From: Amyelois transitella
Taxonomy: Eukaryota > Arthropoda > Insecta > Lepidoptera > Pyralidae
NCBI RefSeq assembly: GCF_032362555.1
Contig: NC_083525.1
Span: 667,501 to 731,500, forward strand
Direction: 5' to 3'
DNA: 64,000 nucleotides
The notes under the pieces were generated by a model that was not told where the DNA came from, did no database searches, and was given only the letters and a program-made list of their open reading frames with translations. The first letter of the stretch is position 1, and each line of letters begins with the position of its first letter. Both the position numbers and the translations under genes were made by a program. This document shows positions 16,701 through 26,279 of the stretch, piece after piece.

Positions 16701-19113
16701 GTATAATAGCCAGTAATTGCCTTTGCTGTCCGGCCGATAATAGACTTAATCACGAGAAGAAAAGATGGTTATTGTAATCTGGTGTGAGGGTCAATTTGCT
16801 GTCATCATTTTTATAATTTTATTCATCTTTGAACTATTTTTAGACTGAATGAACACCCACTCTTTTGTCAACGTGTCAGGACATGGCAATGTCCATCCAT
16901 CTCACTCTTTCTTATTTGAGAATAACCGCAGAGAAAGAGAGAAAATATATCCAATCATATAATCATGTCTATATCCTTTGCAGGGTAGACAGAGAAATCA
17001 ATATAATATTCACTGGACAAAACAGTTCGCGAACGATATTTTCAGTAGTTAAAAAATTCTTACACTTTTCGGCCTAAAGTTTATTTCCGTTAAACGTTTG
17101 GTGCAACGTTTGGTGTAGCATATTTCATGTAACTATTTGGTTCGCTAACTGGTCCAACAATACTAACTTTACACAATTATGCAAATTAGAGCGTTCACGT
17201 TTACTAACCTGCTTTGAGTGAACTAGGTATGCATTTAAAATAATAACGTCAAAATCTGAAGAACATACATACATATAATCACGTCAATATGTATATGCCT
17301 TGCGAGGTAGACAGAGCCAACAGTCTTGAAAAGACTGATTGGCCACGTTCAGCTGTTTGACCCAATAATAAAACGTGAGATTGAAATAGTGACAGGTTGC
17401 TAGTTCGTCGCCTAAAGGATGAATCCCCAGTTTATAAGCCTTTCCCTTAGTCGTCTTTTACTACATCCGTGGGAACGAAATTAAGTTGTCCGATTCTGTT
17501 TAAAACACATTTCTTTTTTAGAAAACTTTCTTATTGCTTTAAAAATGATATCTGAACATATTGGCAGGAGTACTCAAAACAATTCTCCTCTTATCACCTT
17601 GTACGACATTCACATTTATTATCTCTTATAAAAGCATGTTATATTAGTTTTTTCATAATAATTTGTAGATATTGCAGCCTATACAAGGTCGTATAACAAT
17701 AAGTCATAATATGTAGTCTTTTTGTGACAGTCACAAAATGTTATTCATTTTGAGAATAATTTTAAGAAATTAAAGACGTACAGACTTAATAGCACTTACA
17801 CCAGGTTTTATTGACATTAGCGTGAAGCTGTGGACTATGGACCCTGTTCAAATTGTTGATGTTCTTGGAATTCTGAGTGAAGGAAAAGTCACACAAAACA
17901 AAAACAAGCAAAGTGCGTTTCGGTTGGTTAACACTACATACCTACATACATACATAATAGTCATATCCAAATCGAGGATGGTCCTCAAACTTCTAAGAAA
18001 AATTGATAAAAAATTTTGGACACGAATTGAATTGGACAAACAAATTGGTCTAGGCGTATCATGATCAATTAAAGGGTCAGGTCAAAAGTATCTGAACCGC
18101 TGAATACCGCCGAGCTTGCATGAAGAGAGTTATGAATGTGAATGAAGCGAAGGAAATATGCAGAGATCGTGGCAAGTGGAAAGAGGTAGTCTCTGCCTAC
18201 CCCTCCGGGAAAGAGGCGTGATTTTATGTTTTGTTATGTTGGTCTAGGCGTTGTTGAGTTATGCGCTTACATACTTACACATTTTTATGGCGTGAAAAAT
18301 TCAAATAATTTCCCGAAAAACCCTAAAAACAGCCCTTTTCTTTTTCCCATACAAACGTTTTCTAACGTAAAGTCAATTTGAGCTTTATTGCTTTTGTATA
18401 AAAATCACTCCCTGTCGCCAGGTTGACAGTACTGTTAAGCAGATTTTTTTAAAAAGGGTAAGAACAAAAAACTGCTTCATTACAAAACTTTTTGACAGAA
18501 TAAACAAAAAAATAAACTACTACAAAATAAAAATACTACAAGAATGAATTTTGTCGGGTCCACTAGTTTTTAAAAAAGAATTGTGTCGAGTCACCTAGTT
18601 ATAAATAAAGACTAGCTGTGCCCGCGACTTCGTCCGCGTGGAATAGTTATTTTGGGCATCATTGAAACCCTCAAGGGTGAATAATTTTCCCCGTTTTTTT
18701 TTACATTTTCCATTATTTCTTCGCTCCTAAAAGTTCAAGCGTGATGTTATACAGCCTAAATCCTTCCTCGATAAATGGTCTATTCAACACAAAAAGAATT
18801 TTTCAATTCAAACCAGTAGTTCCTAGTAGTAGAGATAAGCGCGTTCAAACAAACAAACTCATCAGCTCTATAATATAAGTATACATAGATTGTCCAAATC
18901 ATTCTCACCTGTAACGCGTTCAAACAAACAAACAAAGTCATCAGCTTTATAATATTAGTATAGATTGTCCAAATCATTCTCACCTGTAAGCCTATCCCCC
19001 GGGAGGTGCGGCTGCGTCTTCAGCCAGTCTCTCAGCTTGGCGATGTCTTCCCGGCATATGTCCTGGTTCTTCTCATACTCCTTCTCGATCGCTATTTGTT
19101 CTATTCTCGGCAT
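7600..19113 (-). CDS. CRAL-TRIO / Sec14-like lipid-binding protein (alpha-tocopherol transfer protein-like), six coding exons, 301 aa
   Basis: Exons 18984-19113, 15205-15358, 14203-14361, 13790-13883, 12900-13116 and 7600-7751 join in frame to exactly 302 codons with consensus donors and acceptors. The protein has a CRAL-TRIO N-terminal helical region (MPRIEQIAIEKEYEKN, then LRDWLKTQPHLP) and a lipid-binding core (EGYRVVYLRVLD, IGHITKLEIMS, VHFLNAPSFMDKL, HIHQIGSDTLEKF, LPKEDGG). The tail, KRPGKAATIEDLFG...GSFKKLDID, is typical of insect family members. These proteins carry one hydrophobic ligand (tocopherol, retinoid, carotenoid or phosphoinositide) in the cytosol; the ligand here is unknown. 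The size is usual for the family. A TTGTTCTAG acceptor just before the ATG implies an upstream non-coding exon. Introns are full of transposons, but coding exons are clean. Confidence 0.93.
7801..7955 (+). repeat. Family A repeat, left half, split by the ISL2EU-like element
   Basis: 5' end to GAATCTCAAT; continues at 12198. Confidence 0.82.
8255..9475 (+). mobile_element. mariner element, copy 2 (internally deleted)
   Basis: 1221 bp, bounded by TA at 8253-8254 and 9476-9477, with the same termini as copy 1 in opposite orientation. It is inserted in the hAT-like element within intron 5 of the CRAL-TRIO gene. About 101 bp is missing relative to copy 1 at about 9047. Confidence 0.95.
8451..9423 (+). 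pseudogene. mariner transposase with 101-bp deletion and frameshift
   Basis: Matches copy 1 almost residue for residue from MDKN to KVKVMLT, then lacks the segment from VFFDYGG through the next ~33 codons and continues out of frame. A second open frame (9073-9423) resumes the C-terminal half and keeps the catalytic HHDNAPSH and APADFF motifs. The catalytic triad is therefore present in the DNA but no full-length protein can be made. Confidence 0.93.
9512..9756 (+). mobile_element. Family C tRNA-derived SINE (reference copy)
   Basis: Begins with a tRNA-like head containing box A TGGCGCAGCGG and box B GGTTCGAATCC, followed by GATGAGAA...TTGGATGTTTATCTATATA, GTTGAGTTAGTATCTCG and a terminal CCCGTATATATTTA AT-rich tail. 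About 245 bp. It sits inside the hAT-like element. Confidence 0.85.
9904..10240. other. Non-coding AT-rich part of the ISL2EU-like element
   Basis: Between the hAT duplication and the stop codon of the nuclease gene; no motif recognised. Confidence 0.4.
10241..11745 (-). pseudogene. SWIM zinc-finger + YqaJ-type nuclease gene with introns and small frame breaks
   Basis: Five exons with consensus splice sites: about 11542-11745, 11260-11437, 10949-11160, 10615-10786, 10241-10504. Exon A holds YGDNAIGYVQIKR and VTPEHKVR, then the first half of a SWIM finger (CQCEDC); exon B completes it (GCKHA). Exons C-D carry FELR-YGRITGSTLYEAAHC and a MSRGKILEKKVLK helix. Exon E has the PD-(D/E)XK nuclease core: GLLLNAEYPIFGATPDGL and IEVKYP, with Asp, Glu and Lys intact. 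One base is missing at about 11411 (GCKH frame to VHRRSEQP frame), and a second frame change is likely near 11666. From mid exon B to the stop the frame is fully open. It is the only gene in the 4.2-kb transposon; the role is unknown, perhaps transposition-associated DNA processing. Confidence 0.78.
11746..12197. other. Right end of the ISL2EU-like element, candidate promoter of its gene
   Basis: Lies upstream of the minus-strand nuclease gene. It holds TGACGTCA (12018-12025) and, on the minus strand, a CCAAT at about 12034-12038. No further exon was identified with confidence. Confidence 0.3.
12198..12302 (+). repeat. Family A repeat, right half
   Basis: ATTCTATCAGTAAGCC to the ATGT tail; continuation of 7801-7955. 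Confidence 0.82.
12649..12876 (+). repeat. Family A repeat next to the exon 5 donor
   Basis: Complete ends with a ~30-bp internal deletion; the ATGT tail ends about 20 bp from the CRAL-TRIO exon 5 splice donor. Confidence 0.8.
12900..13116 (-). CDS. CRAL-TRIO gene coding exon 5
   Basis: Acceptor TGTTTACAG, donor AGAG|GTAGGG. Encodes the most conserved stretch (HFLNAPSFMDKL, IHIHQIGSDTLEKF, LPKEDGGEY). Confidence 0.92.
13223..13478 (+). repeat. Family A repeat, full length, in intron 4
   Basis: All family landmarks present; very short tail. Confidence 0.82.
13790..13883 (-). CDS. CRAL-TRIO gene coding exon 4
   Basis: Acceptor ATGTTGCAG, donor ACAG|GTCAGT. Encodes FVIMIDMDQTVIGHITKL, the central strand and turn of the domain. 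Confidence 0.9.
13962..14192 (+). mobile_element. Family C SINE filling intron 3 of the CRAL-TRIO gene
   Basis: Full tRNA-like head and tail; occupies about 230 of the 319 intron bases and ends about 10 bp from the exon 3 splice donor. Confidence 0.85.
14203..14361 (-). CDS. CRAL-TRIO gene coding exon 3
   Basis: Acceptor CGTTCCAG, donor CTGG|GTAAAG. Start of the lipid-binding domain (WPTKEGYRVVYLRVLDPDP). A SINE tail lies about 10 bp beyond the donor. Confidence 0.9.
14392..14757 (-). mobile_element. Family F tRNA-derived SINE (most complete uninterrupted copy)
   Basis: Read on the minus strand: a tRNA-like head with a degenerate box B (GGTTCGAATCC), then TTACGGTGAGGG, CTGCACATTCAGG, GGTTGCGGAGGTCAGACGGG and a CCGGGACTAAAGCAAGGAAG-type end. 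Lies in intron 2 of the CRAL-TRIO gene, 31 bp from exon 3. Confidence 0.75.
14950..15155 (+). repeat. Family A repeat, 5' truncated, with an AT-rich retroelement-like tail
   Basis: From GGATTCCTCTTAAGCGAT to GACGTGATTATATG, then TGTACTGTC...AAATAAATGAATTATCTA. Confidence 0.6.
15205..15358 (-). CDS. CRAL-TRIO gene coding exon 2
   Basis: Acceptor CTGTTCCAG, donor AT|GTAAGA. Encodes the N-terminal helical bundle (LLITFHCCERSQ, then FTLKTLFTGFFKDRSFD). Confidence 0.9.
15441..15671 (+). repeat. Family A repeat, extreme 5' end lost
   Basis: Starts in the A-rich segment before AATAGGACCACTTG; ends GTGTATGTTTG. Confidence 0.72.
15672..15835 (+). repeat. Family E repeat (reference copy)
   Basis: About 160 bp starting GAATAGAATAGATTTATT; contains TGACGTCACATCAC... 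and ends CGGACGTCAATTTAC. Found in both orientations, so probably the 3' end of a retroelement. In intron 1 of the CRAL-TRIO gene. Confidence 0.75.
16046..16130 (+). repeat. Family E-related fragment
   Basis: ATTCAAATTCAACATTTTTA and TATCGCTTAATAA as in the 59426-59500 relative. Confidence 0.4.
16131..17263. other. CRAL-TRIO intron 1, no gene seen
   Basis: AT-rich DNA with short frames only. AGACATAGTTCTAGCTAGAT at about 16358 recurs in variant form at about 34805 and, inverted, at about 35730, a minor unclassified repeat. Confidence 0.4.
17264..17480 (-). repeat. Family A repeat, 5' end missing
   Basis: ATGT tail to the CATCCGTGGGAACG region. Confidence 0.75.
18070..18228 (+). mobile_element. 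Family B LINE 3' fragment
   Basis: TACCGCCGAGCTTGCATGAA to GGCGTGATTTTATG. Confidence 0.7.
18613..18962 (+). repeat. Family D repeat plus a duplicated tail next to the exon 1 donor
   Basis: Full copy 18613-18897; then the tail (CGCGTTCAAACAAACAAACA to TTAGTATAGAT) recurs at 18914-18967. The unit, including splice-donor flanking DNA, is repeated twice. Confidence 0.75.
18984..19113 (-). CDS. CRAL-TRIO gene coding exon 1
   Basis: ATG at 19111-19113 in context GGTGAAAATG; 43 codons plus one base; donor CTTACAG|GTGAGA. A second copy of this donor lies 75 bp further into the intron. Confidence 0.9.
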
Positions 19114-19162
19114 TTTCACCTAGAACAAATGGATAATCAGAAAGTCTAGTAAGATACCGAAA

Positions 19163-19388
19163 GAAAAGAGATCGGGATCACTCCATCTCATTCCCATGGA
19201 TGTCGTAAAAGGGATAAGTTTATGAACTTGGAATTCCTCTTGTAGGCAATGGCCTAGCAACCTGTCACCATTTGATCTGACCCATTTCATTATCATAAAG
19301 CCATACAGCGGAATGTGGACTTTCAGTCTTTTTTGGGACCGGTGGCTCTGACTACCCCGCAGGGGATATATGTATATGTGACTGGATG
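19163..19388 (+). repeat. Family A repeat upstream of the CRAL-TRIO start
   Basis: GATCACTCCATCTC to GATATATGTATATG; 50 bp upstream of coding exon 1, in the preceding intron. Confidence 0.72.
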
Positions 19389-19923
19389 TATTTAAATGTT
19401 AATAAGTTAAGTCCATTAGTTTGATTACTAACTGACGCTAGGATGACGGTAACATGCTATGGAGTGGTCCTATTCTAAAGTGCCGGCAACCACACGGCTA
19501 GTTTACTAACTGATTAATTTTAGTACTTTTTTACGCTTTAACCACGTTAAAAAAGATGGCATTCAATTCTGTTGTATTCTGTTTTTATTAGGTCGGTTTT
19601 TTTTATAACATACTTGGTTTTCTTATAGAATATTTTTTATGAGATTAGATTAGATCTTTATTTAACAGGTACTTCCCAAAAATCCGGTTCAGTTAAAATG
19701 CCCAATGCATGTTACGAGCAAGAAGTTATTGACATTACATGACCTTACATTTCCTTGACCTCGTCAAAAATTGTAAACACATTAATATTTATGTATAAGT
19801 CTGTCTTCAGACATACGATTATGTTGCTACTTGCAACTCTTGCTATAGAAACCAAACCTTGTGACGAATTAGTAAAAAAAAAATAACGGACCGATTTTGA
19901 TGGAATGAGACAGTAATTCAACA

Positions 19924-20155
19924 CAGTGTGGTTCCCGGCACCAATAGAAAAAAGAAAAGGATCACTCCTTCTCTTTGTGTCGTAAAAGGCAACTAAGGGA
20001 TAGGCTTATGATCTTCTGATTATACTAATAGGCGTCAGGTTAGTGACCGATCACTGTGTGGATTTCAATTCTATAGCTTAACGTGGCCTGTCAGTCTTTT
20101 CAAGACTGTTGGCACTTGTCTACTCTGCAAGGGATATAGACGTGATTATTATGTA
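19924..20155 (+). repeat. Family A repeat
   Basis: Nearly full length; diverged middle. Confidence 0.75.
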
Positions 20156-20185
20156 TTAAAATATATTTGTATCTCTCTCTATACT

Positions 20186-20445
20186 TACATACATACATAC
20201 AGTCACGACTATATCCCTTGCGGGGTAGACAGAGCCAACAGTCTTGAAAGGACTGAATGGCCACGTTCAGCTATTTGGCTTAATGATAGAATTGAGATTC
20301 AAATAGTGACAGGTTGCTAGCCCATCGCCTAAAAAAGAATCCCAAGTTTGTACGCCTATCCCTTAGTCGCCTTTTACGACGTCCATGTGAAAGAGATGGA
20401 GGGGTCGTATTCTTTTTTGTATTGATGCCGGGAACCACACGGCAC
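20186..20445 (-). repeat. Family A repeat, full length, inverted to its neighbour
   Basis: Tail-to-tail with 19924-20155, separated by about 30 bp. Confidence 0.8.
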
Positions 20446-20830
20446 ATTTCTCTCTATCTCTGTGGATTAGGTTTCCCAGCAAAGGTTGCGGAGTTCAGAA
20501 GGGAGTCGGTACGCGTAAAAACCTTTAAAATACTCGTATGTTCCTAACCCGCGCTGCGCAGGCGCAGTAGTTTTTAAATTACTTTGTACCGTACGTAATT
20601 TGTATGGATCTTGAATAAGAGATCTTGAATTGGCTTTATTCGTTGGTCCATGGGATTTGAAGCGATGCGTGGTATTTGCTCATGCGCACATAACTAGCAT
20701 ACTTTACATTTGTGTCACGCATGCGCGGTAAAACTACACGCTTTGTGAGTAACGAAGAACTAGCTTCTGCCGGCTGGTTTGTCTACAAATATATTAAAAG
20801 ATTTTGGATTCGAAATATATTTGATTAAAA
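20446..20830. other. Spacer with a family F scrap, otherwise unassigned
   Basis: AGCAAAGGTTGCGGAGTTCA at about 20480 is a family F fragment; the rest is unrecognised and moderately GC-rich. Confidence 0.35.
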
Positions 20831-20962
20831 GCTTGCATGAAGAGAGTTATGAATGTGGATGAAGCGAAGGAAATATGCAGAGATCGTGGCAAGTGGAAAG
20901 AGGTAGTCTCTGCCTACCCCTCCGGGAAAGAGGCGTGATTTTATGCATGTATGTATGTATTT
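20830..20962 (+). mobile_element. Family B LINE 3' fragment
   Basis: Starts at GCTTGCATGAAGAGAG; ATGTATGTATGT tail. Confidence 0.72.
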
Positions 20963-21489
20963 TGGATTCGCCTACGTGAAACGAAAAATTATGATATCTC
21001 GCGTTTTTGTGGGAATTTTTCAACATCCTTTCCTAGTTAAGGTCTCCTACATACAATCTACCTTCATGCCAAATTTCATCTTGATTGGCTAAGTAGTTTT
21101 TGAGGTTTCTTGTTAAGTGCACTTTCGCTTTTAAAACTGAAAATAAATCATAAGAAATCTATCTATATTTTTTTATTCAGAAAATAAACAAGAATTAGAT
21201 TAAACGTTATGATTAAGATTAAAATGTTTAATTATTATTATTTTTTTTCAACCCAATAAAAGCAATGAAAAAAATGTATAGGAAACTCACCACGGTCAAA
21301 TTGTATGTGTTCAAGTTATGCTGTGTGTATGTCTGTTACACATGTAAACGTAAACTAAAAAACGTCACCGCTTGCCGCAACTGAAGTAAATAATGAGCCG
21401 TTTAACCGGTCTTAGTAAACAGTTAGCGTCAGTTATAAGGATAAACGCACACGGTTATATTCATATTAGGCGAGTTCATTTATTTATTT

Positions 21490-21755
21490 ACTAGCTGTGC
21501 CCGCGATTTCGTCCACGTGAAATAGTTATTTTGGGCATCCTTGAAGCCCTCAAGGATGAATAATTTTCCTCATTTTTTATCAAATTTTCCATTATTTCTT
21601 TGCTCCTTATAGCTGCAGCGTGATGTTATATAGCCTAAAGCCTTCCTCGATAAATGGTCTATTCAACGCGCGTTCAAATAGAACGAGTAGTTCCTGAGAT
21701 TAGCGCGTTCAAACAAACAAACTCTTCAGTTTTATAATATTAGTATAGAAGTATA
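21490..21755 (+). repeat. Family D repeat
   Basis: Near full length, ends ATTAGTATAGA. Confidence 0.75.
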
Positions 21756-21969
21756 GATTTGTTGCTATGTTACGAACGAAGAAACTGGACAATGAAGACA
21801 TTATTATCTTCTTTGTCCTAGTTAATCCAGGTTACATCTTAACCCATCTGGAGAAAAGCACTGAATGTGCTGTTTAAACATGATCCTGGATTGGGTAAGC
21901 CGGATTTATAAACGAAGTGACTCCCGTCTGACCTCCACAATCTATTTGGTATGATTATGGTAAAAGATG

Positions 21970-22055
21970 AATATATTCCCTTTATTGCCTTTTACGATAT
22001 AAGGAAAGTGATGGATTGGTCCTACTCTATTAAAGTTTTGGAAACCACACGGCAC
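21970..22055 (-). repeat. Family A repeat, 5' end fragment
   Basis: CCTTTTACGATATAAGG to GGAAACCACACGGCAC. Confidence 0.6.
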
Positions 22056-22339
22056 AGATAATCCTTTGACATTACAAGCTTTACGATTCCTTTCTTTAAT
22101 GTCAAAAAATTTTAACATTAAAGTAAAATGTGTCCACCATAAAATCAACAAATTGAATATTTAGACGCACAAGACCACCCAAATAGGTGAGTCAACTCGA
22201 ACGTTTACTAGAGCAATGTGCACTAATCTAATTTATGAAGAGCAAAACCAGTTTTGAAAAAACTCGGCCAAATTGCGCTTATGTCTGGGAACTAAGTTGT
22301 TAGTTAAAAAAAATCAAAATTTCTTAATTTTAAAAGGAC

Positions 22340-22560
22340 AATTGTGATGTTGACGTTATAGAAGAAAATGCTGCAGTGCAGTTTGTTATCGCTTCTTCTG
22401 CACTGACGCTTTGAAAGCGGCAGTAAACTTAGTTTTAAGTAATTCATTTACCTTCAACCAATGTTGTGAAACCAAAAATATATGACAATTAATATGTGAT
22501 GTTTGAAATGTCCCATAATAATGAATACAATTATTAAATTTGTATTTGAATTGACTGACA
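22340..22560 (-). repeat. Family E-related repeat
   Basis: Near twin of 5073-5275: GTGCAGTTTGTTATCGC, then CTTTGAAAGCGGCAG and CCCATAATAATGAATA. Confidence 0.6.
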
Positions 22561-22902
22561 TAAGTTGAATATAAACTGAAATAATTAATGTTCACAGTCT
22601 CTTTTATAATTATTCTTGTATTTTTTTAATAATTATACATACTGTAATTGTCAAATACAATTAATTTATGAAAAAAGCGCATAATGAAATAATTGATGTC
22701 ATAATGAATTCTGTAGACACTTATATTTTAACCAAACTGAGTTACAAGAGTTCGTTATTACAAGATGTTTCTGTTGGGATTAAATTTTACAAATGCAAGT
22801 AATTTAAATTGTAAGTCTTAATAAGATTGTTGAATTATTACTAGCTTAACCCCTTAATTTTATTTCAATACCTAAAGATAACCCAATTCATTCTTTCCTA
22901 TA

Positions 22903-23005
22903 ATCACGTCTATATATTGCGGGGTAGACAGAGCCACCACGTTCAGCTGTTAGACTTAATAATAGAATTGAGTTTCAGATAATGGCAGGTAGCAAGCTCA
23001 TTAGC
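22903..23005 (-). repeat. Family A repeat, tail half, split by SINE C
   Basis: Continues at 23268 after the SINE. Confidence 0.75.
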
Positions 23006-23006
23006 T

Positions 23007-23262
23007 GACGGCCTCTGTGGCGCAGTGGTAGTGCGCTTGTCTGTGACACCGGGGGTCCCGGGTTCAAATCCCGGCCAGGGCATGATGAGAAACGAACTTT
23101 CTCGGATTGGCCTGGGCCTTGGATGTTTAACTATATAAGTATTTATTATATTATAAAATATAGTATCGTTGAGTTAGTATCTCGTAACACAAGTCTCGAA
23201 CTTATTTCGAGGCTAACTCAATCAGTGTATAATTTGTCCCGTATATATTTAATTTATTTCAT
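23007..23262 (+). mobile_element. Family C SINE splitting a family A repeat
   Basis: Complete copy. Flanking segments 22903-23005 and 23268-23379 are two halves of one minus-strand family A copy. Confidence 0.82.
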
Positions 23263-23267
23263 TGCAT

Positions 23268-23379
23268 AAAAGTATCTTAAGTTTATAAGCCTATCCCTTA
23301 TCGCTTTCACGACATACTCGTACATGGGAAAGAAATGGTCCTATTCTTTTTTATATTAGTGCCGGGAGCCACACGGCAC
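23268..23379 (-). repeat. Family A repeat, 5' half, split by SINE C
   Basis: AAGTTTATAAGCCTATCCCT to the GCCGGGAGCCACACGGCAC end. Confidence 0.75.
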
Positions 23380-23444
23380 TAACTAAAGGGCAGATAACTC
23401 AATCGGTGTCAGAATAACAAAAATACAACAGAATACGATTACTT

Positions 23445-23681
23445 TCCGGCACCAATAAAAAAAAGATTAGGACCACTCCATCTCGTTGCCATGGATGTCG
23501 TAAAAGGCGACTAAGGGATACGCCTGTAAATTTTAAGGCGATGAGCTAGCAACCTCTCACTATTTGAATCTCAATTCTATCATCAAGCCAAAAAGCTGAA
23601 CGTGGCCTATCATCAGTCTTTTCAACACTGTTGGCTCTGTCTACCCCGCAAGGGATATAGGTGTGACTATATGTATGTATG
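23445..23681 (+). repeat. Family A repeat, almost full length
   Basis: Lacks the first ~12 bases. Confidence 0.78.
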
Positions 23682-23908
23682 ATTACCTTCTTGAATTTAT
23701 TGCGATCCGCGTTTAATAAATACACACTTATTCACTAATTCGCCATTACACGACCACCTCACACGAACACAAAACTGCACTGACTAAACCTACACTTGGA
23801 GGAAAAGAAATAAAGGATTCACAATAACCTTTAATTGTATGGTAATCAGCAATTATATCGTCGAATTATTAATTTGTGACATATTTTTGTTTGTATCGTC
23901 TTGATTTG

Positions 23909-23962
23909 CCGTGTGGTTCACGGCATTATAGAATAACACCGCACTATCTCCATCCTGTGGAT
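23909..23962 (+). repeat. Family A repeat, 5' fragment
   Basis: GCCGTGTGGTTCACGGCA, then cut. Confidence 0.6.
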
Positions 23963-23992
23963 TTAAAACTATACCTATAACGTTCATGCGTG

Positions 23993-24265
23993 CATATATA
24001 AAATCACGCCTTTTTCCCGGAGCGGTAGGCAGAGACTACATCTTTCCACTTGCCACGATCTCTGCATACTTCCTTCGCTTCATCCAAATTCACAACTCTC
24101 TTCATGCAAGCTCGGCGGTTTCGGGTACTTTTGACCTGACCCTTTACCCGGACGTCCTTAATTTGATCAAGATACGTTCGTCTAGGTCTTCCCACTCCGA
24201 CCTTTCCCTCAACACTCGCCTTGTATATCTGCTTAGTCAACCTGCTTTCATTCATCCTCTCCACA
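23993..24265 (-). mobile_element. Family B LINE 3' fragment
   Basis: Open frame of 86 codons from MERMNESRLTKQIY to SGKKA. Confidence 0.75.
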
Positions 24266-24284
24266 TAACAAATAAATACCTATA

Positions 24285-24515
24285 TACGGGACAAATTACA
24301 CTGATTGAGTTGGCCTCGAAGTAAGTTCGAGACTTGTGTTACGAGATACTAACTCAACGATACTATATTTTATAATAAATTCTTATATAGATAAACATCC
24401 AAGACCCAGGCCAATCAGAAAAAGTTCTTTTCTTATCATGCCCTGCTGGCCGGGATTCGAACCCGGTACCTCCGTGGTCACAGACAAGCGTACTACAACT
24501 GCGCCACAGACGCCG
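24285..24515 (-). mobile_element. Family C SINE
   Basis: Minus-strand copy; box B GGTTCGAATCC intact. It abuts the 5'-truncated LINE fragment ending at 24265. Confidence 0.8.
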
Positions 24516-24620
24516 TCGTATATAACTCCAGATGAATATTCCAGGTGCCAATTGATATTATTCTTCGCAGATTGTAAAAGTCTATCAGAATTATTAAATA
24601 AACATGGAAAACTTTATTGG

Positions 24621-24716
24621 GGCCGTGCAGCGGCACTAATAAAAAATAGAATAGAACCACTCCATCTCGTTCCTTTGGATTTTGTTAAAGGCGACTAAGG
24701 GATAGGCTAATAGAAT
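24621..24716 (+). repeat. Family A repeat, left part, split by family E + BEL/Pao
   Basis: GGGGCCGTG...GCGACTAAGGGATAGGCT, then broken; resumes at 33346. Confidence 0.72.
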
Positions 24717-26155
24717 TGTTGCGGGTCGAGGTGACAGTATAACCCTGACTAGGTACCTGCCTCCCCTAGCCTCCCCTTCACTTATAGGGAGTCCCGAATT
24801 CCGCTCCAGTAGAAGTCCGCCCCCCCCCCGCTGGTATATGACGTCAACGGCTGCGGACGCGGCAGTGAGGCCAACAAAGAATCCTCGGATGGTAGGTTGT
24901 GTAGAAATGGGGTCATCAACCTCTTCCAAAAGCCTATGTCTAATTTCACTTGATTGTTAATAAAACTACTATACGTGGGGTCATTGACCTTACTCACTGA
25001 GTGTCTATTCACTATATGATCACTAAATATTGAGTCTCTCTCTCTAACCAAAGTCTATGTCACTTAATAAAGTCTGAATTACTCACGGTTTAATGGTTCA
25101 GTCACTGAAATCCAATAGCACTATCACTAATTGGAATACCTACTCACTATGTTCAAGTCTTATTAGAAACCACTAAACTAATTGAAGAATTAAAAAACGA
25201 AAACAATACACACAATTTGTCCGTCCACTAACCACGCACAACACCTTATACTAATTTCCTAACACTATTAAACTATTACACTAAGAGGTATTATTCCGAC
25301 TTAATTTCTTGAAGACTTTTTCTTTCTTGCAGACTTTTTCTTCCTTGAGGACTTTTTCTTTCTTGAGGTCTTCTTTTTCTTGATTTTTCACTTTAAACTG
25401 GAACAATTGCACTACGACGCCCTCTGCCGCCGATTTTACTATTGTAAGTCGGAGTAATACCTTAACGCGAACCTCAAATTTCGTGACGATTTCTGGTGTT
25501 GTGCATAGCTTCGCTTAGGTGATATTTATTTACTTTTCTCAATTTTACATGAATAAAACATAACAATTTCCATTTTCCAAATAAAGTAACAAAAATTCTC
25601 ATCATATAAAATAATTTTCACATATGACAATTTCTTTCTCAAAGAGATTTTAACAAAAGTTTGTCTTCAACCTATGCTTTCATCAAAATTTCTTGTCAAC
25701 TTTTAAATATTTCTCGAATATACAATATAAGATTCTAATAAATTCTAAGTTATACAAAAATACATATATCATACTTTCTTATTACAATACTTTCGTTTCT
25801 ATAAACAATATACTTTTCGAGAAATTTACTTACATTTGTTGACATCAAAAAACATAATCCAATTATTGACCTTGTGTCCTTGACTTTTATAAAAATAGCG
25901 TTATCACTTATCTATGACGGTCTGCGTTATCGTTTATCAATAAGGTTTCATAAATAATAATAACAATATCCAAAATATGCTTCTAAAGTGCTCATTCGCT
26001 TTCTAGTGTACTATCTAATGCAATTGACCGTCGTAGTGGGGGTATTGTTTGATCTCGCTTCCTTTGTTCTATACAATACAATACTTAATGAGTGTGCTAC
26101 AATATGACAATGTTTTACGAGTGTGCGCTATGTTAAATTTAATGTGTCGCTAACA
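24717..26155 (-). repeat. BEL/Pao LTR (3' LTR in coding sense)
   Basis: 1439 bp; apparent match throughout to 31763-33201. Contains several CTTTTTCTTTCTTG tracts at 25310-25385. Confidence 0.95.
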
Positions 26156-26170
26156 AACTCTCCCTCGTGC
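26156..26170 (-). promoter_or_regulatory. Polypurine tract
   Basis: GAGGGAGAG directly abuts the 3' LTR on the coding strand, the expected plus-strand primer position. Confidence 0.6.
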
Positions 26171-26279
26171 TGCGCACAAACTCTTGAAGCGACATCAAAC
26201 GTTTCTTATTCTACTTATGCTATTACATCTTTGCTATAATGTCCATGCACTTTTATTTCACTTTTACTTTCACTAAATT

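Noticed and set aside
18780..18983. 67-codon minus-strand frame with duplicated MIWTIY segments
   Set aside because: Arises from the tandem duplication of family D tail and donor DNA; not a protein repeat.
24636..25051. Minus-strand frames of 97 and 89 codons within the LTRs (repeated at 31712-32097)
   Set aside because: Both lie in LTR sequence, occur identically in both LTRs and have no domain.
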